This document shows, piece after piece, positions 37,575 to 46,951 of a DNA stretch of 64,000 bases. The DNA is taken from NCBI GenBank assembly GCA_019057775.1, contig JAHLWT010000140.1, positions 1-64,000 on the forward strand, in the 5' to 3' direction. Positions within the stretch are counted from its first letter, which is position 1; each line of letters starts with the position of its first letter. Origin of the DNA: Promethearchaeota archaeon (GTDB lineage Archaea > Asgardarchaeota > Lokiarchaeia > Sigynarchaeales > SOKP01). The position numbers were made by a program, and so were the translations under genes. The notes beneath the pieces were generated by a model. That model was not told where the DNA came from. It saw only the letters and a list, made by a program, of their open reading frames with translations, and searched no databases.

Positions 37575-38738
37575 CTAAATAGCCACTTCAACGGGCTTAT
37601 TTGTAACGGAAACACCACCCATTTGTTGCTGAACTTCATAACATATCTCATGTGTAAGTTTTGCTACATAGTACTTTCCTTGAGAAGATATGCCCGCGAC
37701 CCATTTCTCAGCTTCTTTAGATGGTTGTTCGGAAAACAGAATTTTCTCATCATAAACCGAGGCTGCTTGTAACGCCAAGGAAGTAGCTGCACTAGCTTTT
37801 GCTAATAAATCTGCTAAACTATATCCAACTCCTTGAAATCTAATGACGGGTTTTCCAAACTGTTTCCTTAAATTAGTATAAATGATGCCATATATCAATC
37901 CTGCCCAGCATATTCCAATCCCACTTCCCATAATCGAAAGCCTTTCTGGAACCAAACCTTCAAAAAGTCTTCTGTATCCTAACCCATCATCTGCGAGTAT
38001 ATAATCTTTGGGTACATTGATGTTATCAAGTATAGTATGAGAAATATGGACTCGAGGCACAGAATTAATTCTCAAGCGTTCAGTCTTGACTCCAAACTCA
38101 CGAGCAATGATACTTTGTACCATAGTATCTCTAGGATTTAATTCATCATAAACACCATAACAACAGAAATAGTCTGCTTTTGGACCGTTTGTTGTATACA
38201 CCTTTTCTCCGTTATAAATAACACCATCATCTGTTTTTGTGCATTTAGTTGTCATATTTACAGCATCTGAACCTCTTTCAGGCTCTGTTATACCTATACA
38301 ACCAATTTTTTGTCCAGTTAATAACTCATCTTGTATTTTTTGAGGTATATCCGATTTTCCTCCATGCATATAATAATGGAAAGTAGGGTTTCCACATAAA
38401 ATTCCACTTGCTAAACGAGCTAGTTCTAATTGAGGATCGAGAATAGATAGATGAGTACCTAATAATATTTCTTTTTTCATTCCAACTGGATTAAAGTCTC
38501 TCCATTGATTTATGCGTTGAATATACCCATTTTTTCCAAGTTCCAGAAATAATTCATAAACATCCTTCGATTTATCTATTTTTGGGTTTAATTCTATGCA
38601 GAATTCTTGGAGTTTGAGGCAATACTCTCTTTCTTCATCATTTAACATTGGAAAAACATTATCATTAAAGATTTTGAAAACATTTTCCAATGACATTTTT
38701 TCCAGAATCTGATCGTTGATAATTTTCTCTTGAAACAT
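37575..38738 (-). CDS. acyl-CoA dehydrogenase, interrupted by an in-frame TAG
   Basis: 387 residues up to a TAG, with 42 more family-like residues beyond it (37446-37574). FAD-linked oxidation of acyl-CoA to enoyl-CoA. The middle domain has CIGITEPERGSDAVNM and GEKVYTTNGPKADYF; the C-terminal helical domain has RKQFGKPVIRFQGVGYSLADL and HEICYEVQQQMGGVSVTNKP. Readthrough, pyrrolysine insertion, a nonsense mutation or a base error are all possible. Other genes here do end on TAG (dehydrogenase at 1303, thiolase at 19879), so TAG is not wholly reassigned. The adjacent acetoacetyl-CoA synthetase and CoA-transferase genes suggest acyl-CoA degradation. Confidence 0.88.
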   Translation of the reverse strand: MFQEKIINDQILEKMSLENVFKIFNDNVFPMLNDEEREYCLKLQEFCIELNPKIDKSKDVYELFLELGKNGYIQRINQWRDFNPVGMKKEILLGTHLSILDPQLELARLASGILCGNPTFHYYMHGGKSDIPQKIQDELLTGQKIGCIGITEPERGSDAVNMTTKCTKTDDGVIYNGEKVYTTNGPKADYFCCYGVYDELNPRDTMVQSIIAREFGVKTERLRINSVPRVHISHTILDNINVPKDYILADDGLGYRRLFEGLVPERLSIMGSGIGICWAGLIYGIIYTNLRKQFGKPVIRFQGVGYSLADLLAKASAATSLALQAASVYDEKILFSEQPSKEAEKWVAGISSQGKYYVAKLTHEICYEVQQQMGGVSVTNKPVEVAI

Positions 38739-38907
38739 TTTTTATTCAATTTTGATAGTACTTTTTTATAATTTGATTAAAATTGTGTTAATAAATCTAA
38801 ATTTTTTATTCCAATTAAATTTTTAATATTAAAAGTGAGTGTATATCGTTGTATCTATTTATTAGATACTGTATAAAAAAAAAAATAAAAATAAAGAGGA
38901 ATTTAAC

Positions 38908-40896
38908 TTATTGAAGTTTATTCTTCATCTCAATGTAGAAATCTAAAGAATTTGGATTCCTTAAAGCACCACGATTGGCGACTGGCATGCCATGGATGAT
39001 TTTTGTTACCGCAATTTCAACTTTCTTATTACTGAAAGTGTAAGGAATCCCATCTGGGGGAGCTTGAAAGATTAATTTAGGTACATGTCTTGGAGAGGTC
39101 TTTTCTCGTAGGGTTTGCTTTATTTTCACTTTTAAATCATCATTTAGCTCATATCCTTCATTTAATAATATGAACATTACTATTCGGATATCGCCCTCCC
39201 ATTTTTGTCCGATTACCAAGGAGTCTGCAATTTCTGGTAGTTGTTCAATAACATTATAAATTTCAGCAGTTCCGATTCTTACTCCACTTGGTTTTAATAC
39301 TGCATCTGAACGGCCCCAGAATGTAATTCCCCCAGTATCACTATGAATAACTATATAATCTCCGTGTCTCCATACATTTTTGCCAACGTCCTTATAATAA
39401 TCAAAATAAGCAGCTTTATATTTAGTCATATTCTCATCATCACCCCAAAAATAAACTGGCATTGAAGGTGCAGGTGCTTCACATACAAGTTCAGCTTGTT
39501 CGTCTTCAATGGGCTCTGCTTTACCAGAATATGATTCTATCTTCATCGCTAACGCACGACCTTGTAATTCACCAGAATAGACAGGAAGAATAGGTATTGC
39601 TCCAGCAAAACAGCCATTAATATCCGTTCCTCCACTTATTGAATTGAAAAAGAGGTCCTCTTTAATTTCTCTATATACATATTCAAAACCCTCAGGAGAA
39701 AGTGTAGAAGCAGTTTGTGATATTTCTCTTAAAGAGCTTAAATTATATTTTTCAGCTGGTTTAGCATCAATTCTCATTAAATAGTGGATATATGCTGCAC
39801 TTGTACCAAATATAGTAATTTTATGTTTTTCTATCAATGCAAAAAACCTTAATGGATCTGGAAATAGAGGATTTCCATCATAAAGAAAGATAGTGGCACC
39901 CACAGCTAAGGCACTGATAAGCCAGTTCCACATCATCCAGCTTGGGGCTGTAATATAAGTAATAACATCAGATCGCTTTAGATCTGTTGCCAAGATAAGT
40001 TCTTTTAAGTGATTTATGAGTACTCCCCCGGCTCCCTGACACATACATTTTGGAGCTCCTGTAGTGCCAGAAGAAAACATCACATAAACCGGATGATCAA
40101 ACTGCAATTGTTCAAACTTCAGTTCAGGATTTTCTTCTTTGGAAAGGAAATCATCCCAATGAACTGCTTTAGGTATATTCTCTATGTTGGGTTTATCATC
40201 GGATATATAGGATACAACCACGACTTTTTCTATAGAAGGAATTGCTTCTAAAACTTCTCTAATATTTTTCTCTATTTCAAAAATCTTCCCTCTATAATGA
40301 TAACCATCAACAGTAAACAGTACTTTTGGTTCAATTTGACCAAATCGATCTATTACCGCACTTGATTGTAATTCTGCTCCGCAAGAAGCCCATGTTGCCC
40401 CTATAGCAGTAGTTGCAAGCATTGCAATCGGGGTTTCAATTAAATTTGGAATATATGAAACTACTCTATCCCCAATTTTAACACCCATTTCTTTGAGTGA
40501 TTTAGCTAGACGTGCAACAGTTCTGTTTAATTCAGCATATGTGATTTGTTTCGATACTTTTGTTTCCCCTTGGAAGATAAAGGCTAATTTATCGTCATTA
40601 TAACGCAATAGGTTTTCAGCAAAATTGAGACGACTACCAACAAACCACTTGGTTCCTGGAAAAACATTTAAATCCTCAACCACTTTGTCATATTTTTTAG
40701 AGTAGACTATTTCTCCAAAATCCCACATGGCTGCCCAGAATTCAGGTATACTTTCTACAGACCATTTATATAAGTCTTTACCTCCTTTAATAGTTTGACC
40801 ATATTTCTTATTTACATATTCGATAAACCGAGTGACTTCTGCATTCTTTATCCATTCCTCAGAAGGTTCCCAAAGTTTTTTTCTTACATCATTCAT
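38908..40896 (-). CDS. acetoacetyl-CoA synthetase (ANL superfamily)
   Basis: 662 residues, the usual family length. It activates acetoacetate or a similar short acid with ATP and CoA. The adenylation motif is YVMFSSGTTGAPKCMCQG; then come YITAPSWMMWNW, SISGGTDINGCF, the hinge WRHGDYI and GRSDAVLKPSGVRIGTAEIY. The catalytic lysine region is TFSNKKVEIAVTKI near the C-terminus. The gap to the acyl-CoA dehydrogenase (169 nt) and to the CoA-transferase (240 nt) suggests separate promoters in one functional group. A remnant of a paralogue lies at 57428-57540. Confidence 0.92.
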   Translation of the reverse strand: MNDVRKKLWEPSEEWIKNAEVTRFIEYVNKKYGQTIKGGKDLYKWSVESIPEFWAAMWDFGEIVYSKKYDKVVEDLNVFPGTKWFVGSRLNFAENLLRYNDDKLAFIFQGETKVSKQITYAELNRTVARLAKSLKEMGVKIGDRVVSYIPNLIETPIAMLATTAIGATWASCGAELQSSAVIDRFGQIEPKVLFTVDGYHYRGKIFEIEKNIREVLEAIPSIEKVVVVSYISDDKPNIENIPKAVHWDDFLSKEENPELKFEQLQFDHPVYVMFSSGTTGAPKCMCQGAGGVLINHLKELILATDLKRSDVITYITAPSWMMWNWLISALAVGATIFLYDGNPLFPDPLRFFALIEKHKITIFGTSAAYIHYLMRIDAKPAEKYNLSSLREISQTASTLSPEGFEYVYREIKEDLFFNSISGGTDINGCFAGAIPILPVYSGELQGRALAMKIESYSGKAEPIEDEQAELVCEAPAPSMPVYFWGDDENMTKYKAAYFDYYKDVGKNVWRHGDYIVIHSDTGGITFWGRSDAVLKPSGVRIGTAEIYNVIEQLPEIADSLVIGQKWEGDIRIVMFILLNEGYELNDDLKVKIKQTLREKTSPRHVPKLIFQAPPDGIPYTFSNKKVEIAVTKIIHGMPVANRGALRNPNSLDFYIEMKNKLQ

Positions 40897-41136
40897 TCAA
40901 ATATTCACTTTTTTATAAGTTAACAAATATCTATTTTATATTAATTGGATATTAGAACCTACGACATGTTTTTTATTAAGTTTTATTAATTTGTAAATAT
41001 AAACTTAAAAATTCATATTAGAAAAAGAATTTTTTACTTCTTCTTAAAAAATATTTTATGATTACTGGAATTTTCTGGTTTTAAACAATTAAGATTACTA
41101 GATTATTATTTAATCTTGAATTCCGACTTCCGTTTC

Positions 41137-42333
41137 TTAAATGACTTCATTCTCTTCTAAATTCTTAATTTCTTCTTCACTTAACCCGAGAAATTCTCCA
41201 TAAATTTCTTGATTATACTCACCCAAACCAGGCCCTAAAAATCTAATACTTCCTGGAAAATTTTTCAATTTTGGCACTATTCCCGGTATTAAAACTTTGC
41301 CTAACATTGGATCTTCAATTTCTAATACTGATTCCCGTTCTCGCAAATGAGGATCAACGGCTAAATCAGCTATAGTATTGAGTTTTTCACAAGGTACTCC
41401 CGCATCATCAAGTATTTGTATAACTTCCTCTACTGTTTTTTTTCTTACCCAATCGCCAATGATTTCATAGAGCTCATCTTGATTTTTTATACGTGCCAGA
41501 TAAGTATTAAACTTTTGATTAGTAAGTAAATCTTCTCGATCCATAGCTTTTACTAACTGTCTCCATAATTTCTCGATCCCGGCATTTAAAGTGATAATTT
41601 TTCCTTCTTTAGTTTCAAAATTTTCAGCCGGAACAAAAAAAAGTATGCGATTACCAGTTCTTTCTTCAATTCTTCCCATAACAGAATAGGTAGGGAGACT
41701 TCCGCCAGTAGCGATGAAAGCAGCTTCCGCCAAGCTTAAATCAATAACTTCTCCTCCGTTATGATTAACATCCCTATTATATAATGCCATCATTATTGAA
41801 AAAGCTCCAAGATAGCCTGTTAAGTAATCTATTAAAGGATATCTTGTTCGCACAGGAGGGTGTTCTGGATACCCAGATGTATAGGTTATTCCAGCAAAAG
41901 CACTAATGGTTCGATCAAAACCTCCCTTATGCTTATATGGACCTGTCTGACCATATCCAGTTACTAAGCAAATTATCAATTCTGGATTTATTTTATGGAG
42001 AACATCAGCTCCAAGATTCCATTTTTCCATCACTCCAGGGCGAAAATTAAAAAGAACAGCATCAGCTTTCTCACACAATTTCTTAGCAATTTCTTGGCCT
42101 TCTTCTTTATGAAGATCAAGAGTTATAGTTTTTTTATTTCTCCCTCCAATCAGCCAAGAAGCGTTTTTATTTTTTCCAATAATATGAGTACCTCTTCGAG
42201 GATCCCCAGTTTTTGGTTTCTCCACCTTAATAACTTCAGCCCCAAAATCAGCTAAGAACGACCCAATCATAGGAGCTGCGATAAGCGTAGCAAAATCAAT
42301 AACTATTATTCCTTCTAACGGTAATTTTGGCAT
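41137..42333 (-). CDS. class III (CaiB/BaiF) CoA-transferase
   Basis: 398 residues. The N-terminus PLEGIIVIDFATLIAAPMIG and LADFGAEVIKVEKPKTGDPR are family hallmarks, as is FDRTISAFAGITYTSGYPEH in the middle. The nucleophilic Asp should lie in the DYLTGYLGAF region (Asp in LIDYLTG). It moves CoA between carboxylic acids. With the synthetase and the dehydrogenase on the same strand it points to catabolism of an unknown carboxylic acid. Confidence 0.92.
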   Translation of the reverse strand: MPKLPLEGIIVIDFATLIAAPMIGSFLADFGAEVIKVEKPKTGDPRRGTHIIGKNKNASWLIGGRNKKTITLDLHKEEGQEIAKKLCEKADAVLFNFRPGVMEKWNLGADVLHKINPELIICLVTGYGQTGPYKHKGGFDRTISAFAGITYTSGYPEHPPVRTRYPLIDYLTGYLGAFSIMMALYNRDVNHNGGEVIDLSLAEAAFIATGGSLPTYSVMGRIEERTGNRILFFVPAENFETKEGKIITLNAGIEKLWRQLVKAMDREDLLTNQKFNTYLARIKNQDELYEIIGDWVRKKTVEEVIQILDDAGVPCEKLNTIADLAVDPHLRERESVLEIEDPMLGKVLIPGIVPKLKNFPGSIRFLGPGLGEYNQEIYGEFLGLSEEEIKNLEENEVI

Positions 42334-42508
42334 ATAAGTATCCCTTATATTCTATAAACCTAAATTTAAACTAAAGAATTTATATAACTTTAAGTGAATG
42401 AAGGGATAATAAATTATTCTTTAGTTGACGTCATAATTTAACATGGAGATTAAGCTCATTCAAGAAAGTTTTTTAGTCTTTATTAAGAAGTAGATTATAA
42501 AAAAAATT

Positions 42509-42682
42509 TCAGAAATTAAATGGCTGGTTTAATTCAATTAGTAAGATATCATTTATGATGTCCCTTTCCTTACGATTAATATCTTGACCACTTTTGAGAA
42601 CTATATTCGCATATAGATCGTCCCGATATCTATGTTTTTTAACTTTTTCTAACATATTCAATACTTTATTAAAATTTAGCAT
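42509..42682 (-). CDS. 57-residue hypothetical protein
   Basis: An open frame on the minus strand between fwdA and the CoA-transferase, beginning MLNFNKVLNMLEKVKKHRYR and ending in a TGA. Residue composition is normal for a soluble helical protein (DLYANIVLKSGQDINRKERD). It is in the position where fwdC would normally be but has no resemblance to it. The rest of the 483-nt gap 42334-42816 is AT-rich. May be a real small gene or a remnant. Confidence 0.4.
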   Translation of the reverse strand: MLNFNKVLNMLEKVKKHRYRDDLYANIVLKSGQDINRKERDIINDILLIELNQPFNF

Positions 42683-42816
42683 AATAAAGCATTAGGATTA
42701 AGTTTTGTAATTAAATCCAATGGTTTGATTATTATTTATAGCTTCTATCCCTGTTTTATTTATCTTTACAAACAGTGAAATAAATGAATATCAAAATTAA
42801 TTTGTTTGAGAATAAG

Positions 42817-44493
42817 TTACTCTATTCTTCTCAAAATCTGGGAATCTACTGACACATTATATGAATCATAAAACATCGAGGAATATTTTTGATAAAAATC
42901 CTTTTTTCGTGATAGAATTAATTCCTGACCTTCAGTTTCCGGAGTACCACTGGACCAGAAAATTGAACCATTTATTGTTAAATCAATTTTATTCTGCTTT
43001 TTCGCGATATTTCCCGCTTTTATTACATATTCCACATTTTCTAAGGCGTTCTTTATTGGTTCACACCTTCTTGAAATATTCTCGGCTTCAATATTGATAT
43101 CTAAGATATTTATATCGGCATCAGCACCGACACCGAGGTTCCCTTTAATATCCCTTAATCCAAGAGATTTTGCAGGACTTGCTCTTGTAATGGTAACGAA
43201 TTCAGAAAATGATAATGATTTCTCGTTACTACATAGAGGATGATTTCTTAAAAATTCAGAATTGAGACCTTTCATGAAATCTTCACGAGCCTGTTTACTG
43301 AATAACCAAGTTGCGATTTCAGGAATATCCGTAATGTTCGCGTAGTTTGGAAAATTAAGTGAAAGACTTATTTGAAATTTATTGTTGATCTTTAATGCTA
43401 AATCTAAAGCATTTCCCCAAAGAACACAATGGTTGAAATTATTCTTATCAAAACATCGAAGAGATACAAATGAATCACCCTCAAATTCAACCGCAGAGCT
43501 TATTAATTTATATGGATTTTCAAGGATACTTTCCGTTAACAAGGTGCTTATTAATCTTCTATCTGATGTTATTAGTGGATTTATTGGATTGAACCCTACG
43601 AAGGCAACATCCACATCAAAATCTTGGTTTTCATTCAAAAGATTTATTAGGTTCTCATTTTTACCGTCATTATTATATGCATTAGCATGCGCTATGTGGA
43701 ATATTTGAGTGCGCTTTGTATCCAATTTTGATTCTTGAGGAGATTTTAAATTTAAAGACGCAATCTTTTCCAATAGAGTGATTAGATTTCGATTTCCAAT
43801 CTCATTTTCATAGCCTTCAATATGAGCATGAGTGGAATGTGGCAAACCAAGAGTTTCAACACACTTTACAATATTTTCATATACATCTAGTGATGAAAAA
43901 TTATACAACCTTCCTGGTTTAGATATATCATCTCTTAATTCTTTAAAATTCCATGCTACATTTTCAAAAGGATTGTAAACTTTCACTCCAAATCCGTAGG
44001 TTTTTGTGAGAAGATCAGAAAGAAAAATTGATAATTCTTTAATTTTGCCCTTCTGGAATTCTAATTCTAAGGGCCATAAATTACTAATGTTTAGTAACAT
44101 TGCCTTATCAAGTACTGGCAATTGTTTAAAATTAAAGACCGTTTGTTTTGCCAAGGAGGGAAATACATTAGCTTCAAGAATGAACGTATAGCCCATTGAG
44201 ATATAATCTTTCGCAATTTTTTCTAATGTTAAACCTTGCCATTCTTCCTTAAATTGTTTATCATTGGCTCCTAATAATCTTGCCCAGTTTACTTGTTGAG
44301 ATGCTACATGAGTGTGCATGTCTATAGCTCCTGGAATAACAGTTTTTCCACTTGCACCTATTTCCGTGATATCATTTTCATTTGTAAACTTTTCAACAAT
44401 TTTCCCAGACTCAACAAGTATGTCTTTTATTTCCCCTTCAATTTGATTAAGAGGATCAAATACGAGTCCATTTTTTATTATTAGCTTTTTCAT
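42817..44493 (-). CDS. fwdA: formylmethanofuran dehydrogenase subunit A
   Basis: 558 residues, amidohydrolase fold. It hydrolyses or forms formylmethanofuran at a binuclear metal site in the tungsten/molybdenum complex that reduces CO2. H60 and H62 are in GAIDMHTHV, the carboxylated-lysine candidate is in YGFGVKVYNPFENVAW, and further metal histidines are in HSTHAHIEG and FHIAHANAY. It is the last fwd gene, 19 nt after fwdD. C1 flow through tetrahydromethanopterin is implied. No fwdC follows. Confidence 0.93.
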   Translation of the reverse strand: MKKLIIKNGLVFDPLNQIEGEIKDILVESGKIVEKFTNENDITEIGASGKTVIPGAIDMHTHVASQQVNWARLLGANDKQFKEEWQGLTLEKIAKDYISMGYTFILEANVFPSLAKQTVFNFKQLPVLDKAMLLNISNLWPLELEFQKGKIKELSIFLSDLLTKTYGFGVKVYNPFENVAWNFKELRDDISKPGRLYNFSSLDVYENIVKCVETLGLPHSTHAHIEGYENEIGNRNLITLLEKIASLNLKSPQESKLDTKRTQIFHIAHANAYNNDGKNENLINLLNENQDFDVDVAFVGFNPINPLITSDRRLISTLLTESILENPYKLISSAVEFEGDSFVSLRCFDKNNFNHCVLWGNALDLALKINNKFQISLSLNFPNYANITDIPEIATWLFSKQAREDFMKGLNSEFLRNHPLCSNEKSLSFSEFVTITRASPAKSLGLRDIKGNLGVGADADINILDINIEAENISRRCEPIKNALENVEYVIKAGNIAKKQNKIDLTINGSIFWSSGTPETEGQELILSRKKDFYQKYSSMFYDSYNVSVDSQILRRIE

Positions 44494-44512
44494 ATCTTAG
44501 GATCGATCTTCC

Positions 44513-44887
44513 TTATCTAGTTTTAATGGAATTTATTATCTCGTGAACACCTTTTATAGGCTCATTACTTACACTCATATTAACTTGTATATTTTTGAAA
44601 ATGAGTTCGCCATTTTCATAGCCAGTAATCTGATTCGCCCAGATTGAGACGGGTAATAAAATAAATCCTGGAGGTACATTCTCATCTTGCTTAGCTTTGA
44701 TTATTACTTGCCCATATTTATTCGATAGTTCTACATTCAAACTTGGAGTTAAGTTTAGTTTCTTGTAATCTTCTGGATTTACCAATCCAAGCGCTAATTT
44801 TTCTTTAAGTGAATTTTCATCTCCCAACGCATATTCTCTTGCTTGATCATAATCAACCATTCTAATAGTGTTAAGTATCAATTCCAT
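44513..44887 (-). CDS. fwdD: formylmethanofuran dehydrogenase subunit D
   Basis: 124 residues, the molybdopterin-dinucleotide-binding beta-barrel normally found at the C-terminus of oxidoreductases, here a separate subunit. Characteristic: YALGDENSLKEKLALGLVNP near the start and KYGQVIIKAKQDENVPPGFI, then SIWANQITG. It sits between fwdB (15 nt) and fwdA (19 nt) in one operon and completes cofactor binding of FwdB. Confidence 0.9.
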   Translation of the reverse strand: MELILNTIRMVDYDQAREYALGDENSLKEKLALGLVNPEDYKKLNLTPSLNVELSNKYGQVIIKAKQDENVPPGFILLPVSIWANQITGYENGELIFKNIQVNMSVSNEPIKGVHEIINSIKTR

Positions 44888-44902
44888 TTTTTTCCCCTAA
44901 TA

Positions 44903-46201
44903 TCAGTCCTGTATTATCTTTTTTAGTATTTTATTTAGTAACTCCTCATCAGAAGGGAGATTATTTGGAGGATTAATGATTTTTTGCAATTCTATTGGAA
45001 CGTTATCTAATCGATATGCCAAACCACTACTTTCAATTCCTGTTATGGCTGTCGGTAAAACTATGTCAGCAATATAAGAGGTTGCTGATTTTTTATTATC
45101 TATTAAAATTAATGGCTTAGCTAATAATTTTTTACTTAATTGCTTAGGTAGGTGAGAAATAGGGTCTGTTCCAACTATTATTGAACAATCAAAATCATCA
45201 TTTTCTATTTTTGTCGTAATAGATTCAGAAGATTCGATCTTTTGATGATTCAAGAACTGTAAACTATGGGAATCTCCACAAATTGATAACGCTACATGAT
45301 CAAATCCCAACATATTATAGTGTCCTCCAATCAGAATAATTGAGATTCGCCCTTTTTGCTGCTTTACATTAATTAACTGGACTAACTCTAGCAATTCATG
45401 CACAACATTAATTCCTCCCTTAGACCTTAAAAGTCCTTGCCCAATGAAAATAACTCCGTTCTCAGCCCCAGTTAAATGTAGTAACAATCTTTTCATATCA
45501 TCTGTATCAATCCCAGCAACACCTTCTTTTGGAAAACTATTTGCAACACAACACTCCTCTTTTAACACATGAATGAGTTCGATGTCTTTTCCTGGTTCTA
45601 TTCGGAGCGCAACATCTCGTACGCCCATAACATTAAATGATGCTGTTTTTATAGGATCTATTAAAATAAGAGTTTTAATCTCGCGCCCAGTCATTCTAAA
45701 CTTACCACGTGAAAATAAAGTTTTATTCAATAATCGAGGTATTGATTCTGCTACATTCGCACCCCAGAATATTAATAGGTCAGAATTATTTATTACCTCT
45801 GAAATTGTTGTAAGAGTAATTCCTGTTTTTTTTACTTGATTAAGAACTTCCCCATGACAAATAATAGAATTAGAATCAATAAAACCATCAATCTCTCTTG
45901 CCAATTCAATTCCTTTTAATTGAGCCTCACAACTTACGGTTGAAAAACCATACAATAATGGTTTCTTAGAATTTTTGATTAAATTTGTAGCTTTATCTAA
46001 AGCTTGCTCGTATGATGTTTTAATTAACTCGTCATTTTCACGAACTAATGGATTTAATAGTCGATTTTTACTCGTTACTTGTTTAAATCTTTCACTACCT
46101 TTTAAACATGCCCCTATTACATCATCGATAAAAATACCATCACTCTTTACTAAAATATCATCGCAAAGTAAAGAACATCCTGAACATGGCACTCGTTTCA
46201 T
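44903..46201 (-). CDS. fwdB: formylmethanofuran dehydrogenase subunit B
   Basis: 432 residues. The catalytic W/Mo-bis(pterin) subunit. An N-terminal [4Fe-4S] site is formed by C6, C9, C13 and C32 (CSGCSLLCDD, GACLKGS). The metal-ligand cysteine is C115 in SIICHGEV, cysteine rather than selenocysteine. It is followed by VINNSDLLIFWGANVAESIP. Operon order on the minus strand is Fe-S protein, fwdB, fwdD, fwdA with gaps below 30 nt. Confidence 0.93.
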   Translation of the reverse strand: MKRVPCSGCSLLCDDILVKSDGIFIDDVIGACLKGSERFKQVTSKNRLLNPLVRENDELIKTSYEQALDKATNLIKNSKKPLLYGFSTVSCEAQLKGIELAREIDGFIDSNSIICHGEVLNQVKKTGITLTTISEVINNSDLLIFWGANVAESIPRLLNKTLFSRGKFRMTGREIKTLILIDPIKTASFNVMGVRDVALRIEPGKDIELIHVLKEECCVANSFPKEGVAGIDTDDMKRLLLHLTGAENGVIFIGQGLLRSKGGINVVHELLELVQLINVKQQKGRISIILIGGHYNMLGFDHVALSICGDSHSLQFLNHQKIESSESITTKIENDDFDCSIIVGTDPISHLPKQLSKKLLAKPLILIDNKKSATSYIADIVLPTAITGIESSGLAYRLDNVPIELQKIINPPNNLPSDEELLNKILKKIIQD

Positions 46202-46230
46202 GTTTATCTACTCTAATAATAATCTTAGTT

Positions 46231-46698
46231 CTAAATATAATCAATTTTAACGGCATCTCTCGGGCAGTAAGATTCACAAACACGACACTCTCTTGCTTGC
46301 CCTTCTCCTTCTAACCGTCTACAATATTTAAGATTTAATAACTCACATTTTCCGTTTTTTATTTGAAATAGTTGATGAGGATCAGGAGGATAATCGGGAG
46401 CTTTACCACTTAAGGAGGGTGGGCAATATCGTGGATTCACAGGGCATGAAGTCACACAAATTCCACAACCATCACATAAATCATTATCCACATCTATTTT
46501 TAACTCTTTTTCTTTACCCTCTTCAGAACCTAATAATTCCTTTAATTTGTCATATTTAGTTTTGTACTTGGGTTCTAAAAGAGGTGGGCAATCATCCACT
46601 TTTACTTTTCCTTGTAATAAATCTAAAGCAAATGCCATACAAGTTGGTTTTCCACACTTCTTACAATTTGTTTTAGGTAAAAATTTGTAGAGATCCAT
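46231..46698 (-). CDS. Fe-S protein of the formylmethanofuran dehydrogenase operon
   Basis: 155 residues. Residues 8-40 form a CoFeSP-type Fe-S motif (NCKKCGKPTCMAFALDLL ... CPPL). A ferredoxin-like pair follows: CDGCGICVTSCPVNPRYC and CRVCESYCPRDAV at the C-terminus. It probably delivers electrons to FwdB, in the place of FwdF/FwdG. It is first in the operon, 29 nt before fwdB. The name of the exact subunit is uncertain. Confidence 0.85.
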   Translation of the reverse strand: MDLYKFLPKTNCKKCGKPTCMAFALDLLQGKVKVDDCPPLLEPKYKTKYDKLKELLGSEEGKEKELKIDVDNDLCDGCGICVTSCPVNPRYCPPSLSGKAPDYPPDPHQLFQIKNGKCELLNLKYCRRLEGEGQARECRVCESYCPRDAVKIDYI

Positions 46699-46951
46699 AA
46701 AATTATTTACTGGAATATTGAAACACCATAAGCTTTATTTTTACTACTTCTTCCAGTAATGAATAATATTTGATGGTTATTAATTTCTTTAGATTATTTA
46801 TTATAATTTATCTCTAAGATGTATTTAATTTATAATCGAAACATTAGATCCTTTCATAAATTATTAACAAAAATATTAAAGCTCGTCCTAAGTTTCTTAT
46901 AATTAAGAAAACTATTAAAATTATTAATTTAAATTAAAGTGACATAATAAG

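Noticed and set aside
37575..38738. Global TAG reassignment to an amino acid
   Set aside because: Several intact genes here stop on TAG at natural ends (dehydrogenase at 1303, thiolase at 19879), so only local readthrough or mutation is credible.
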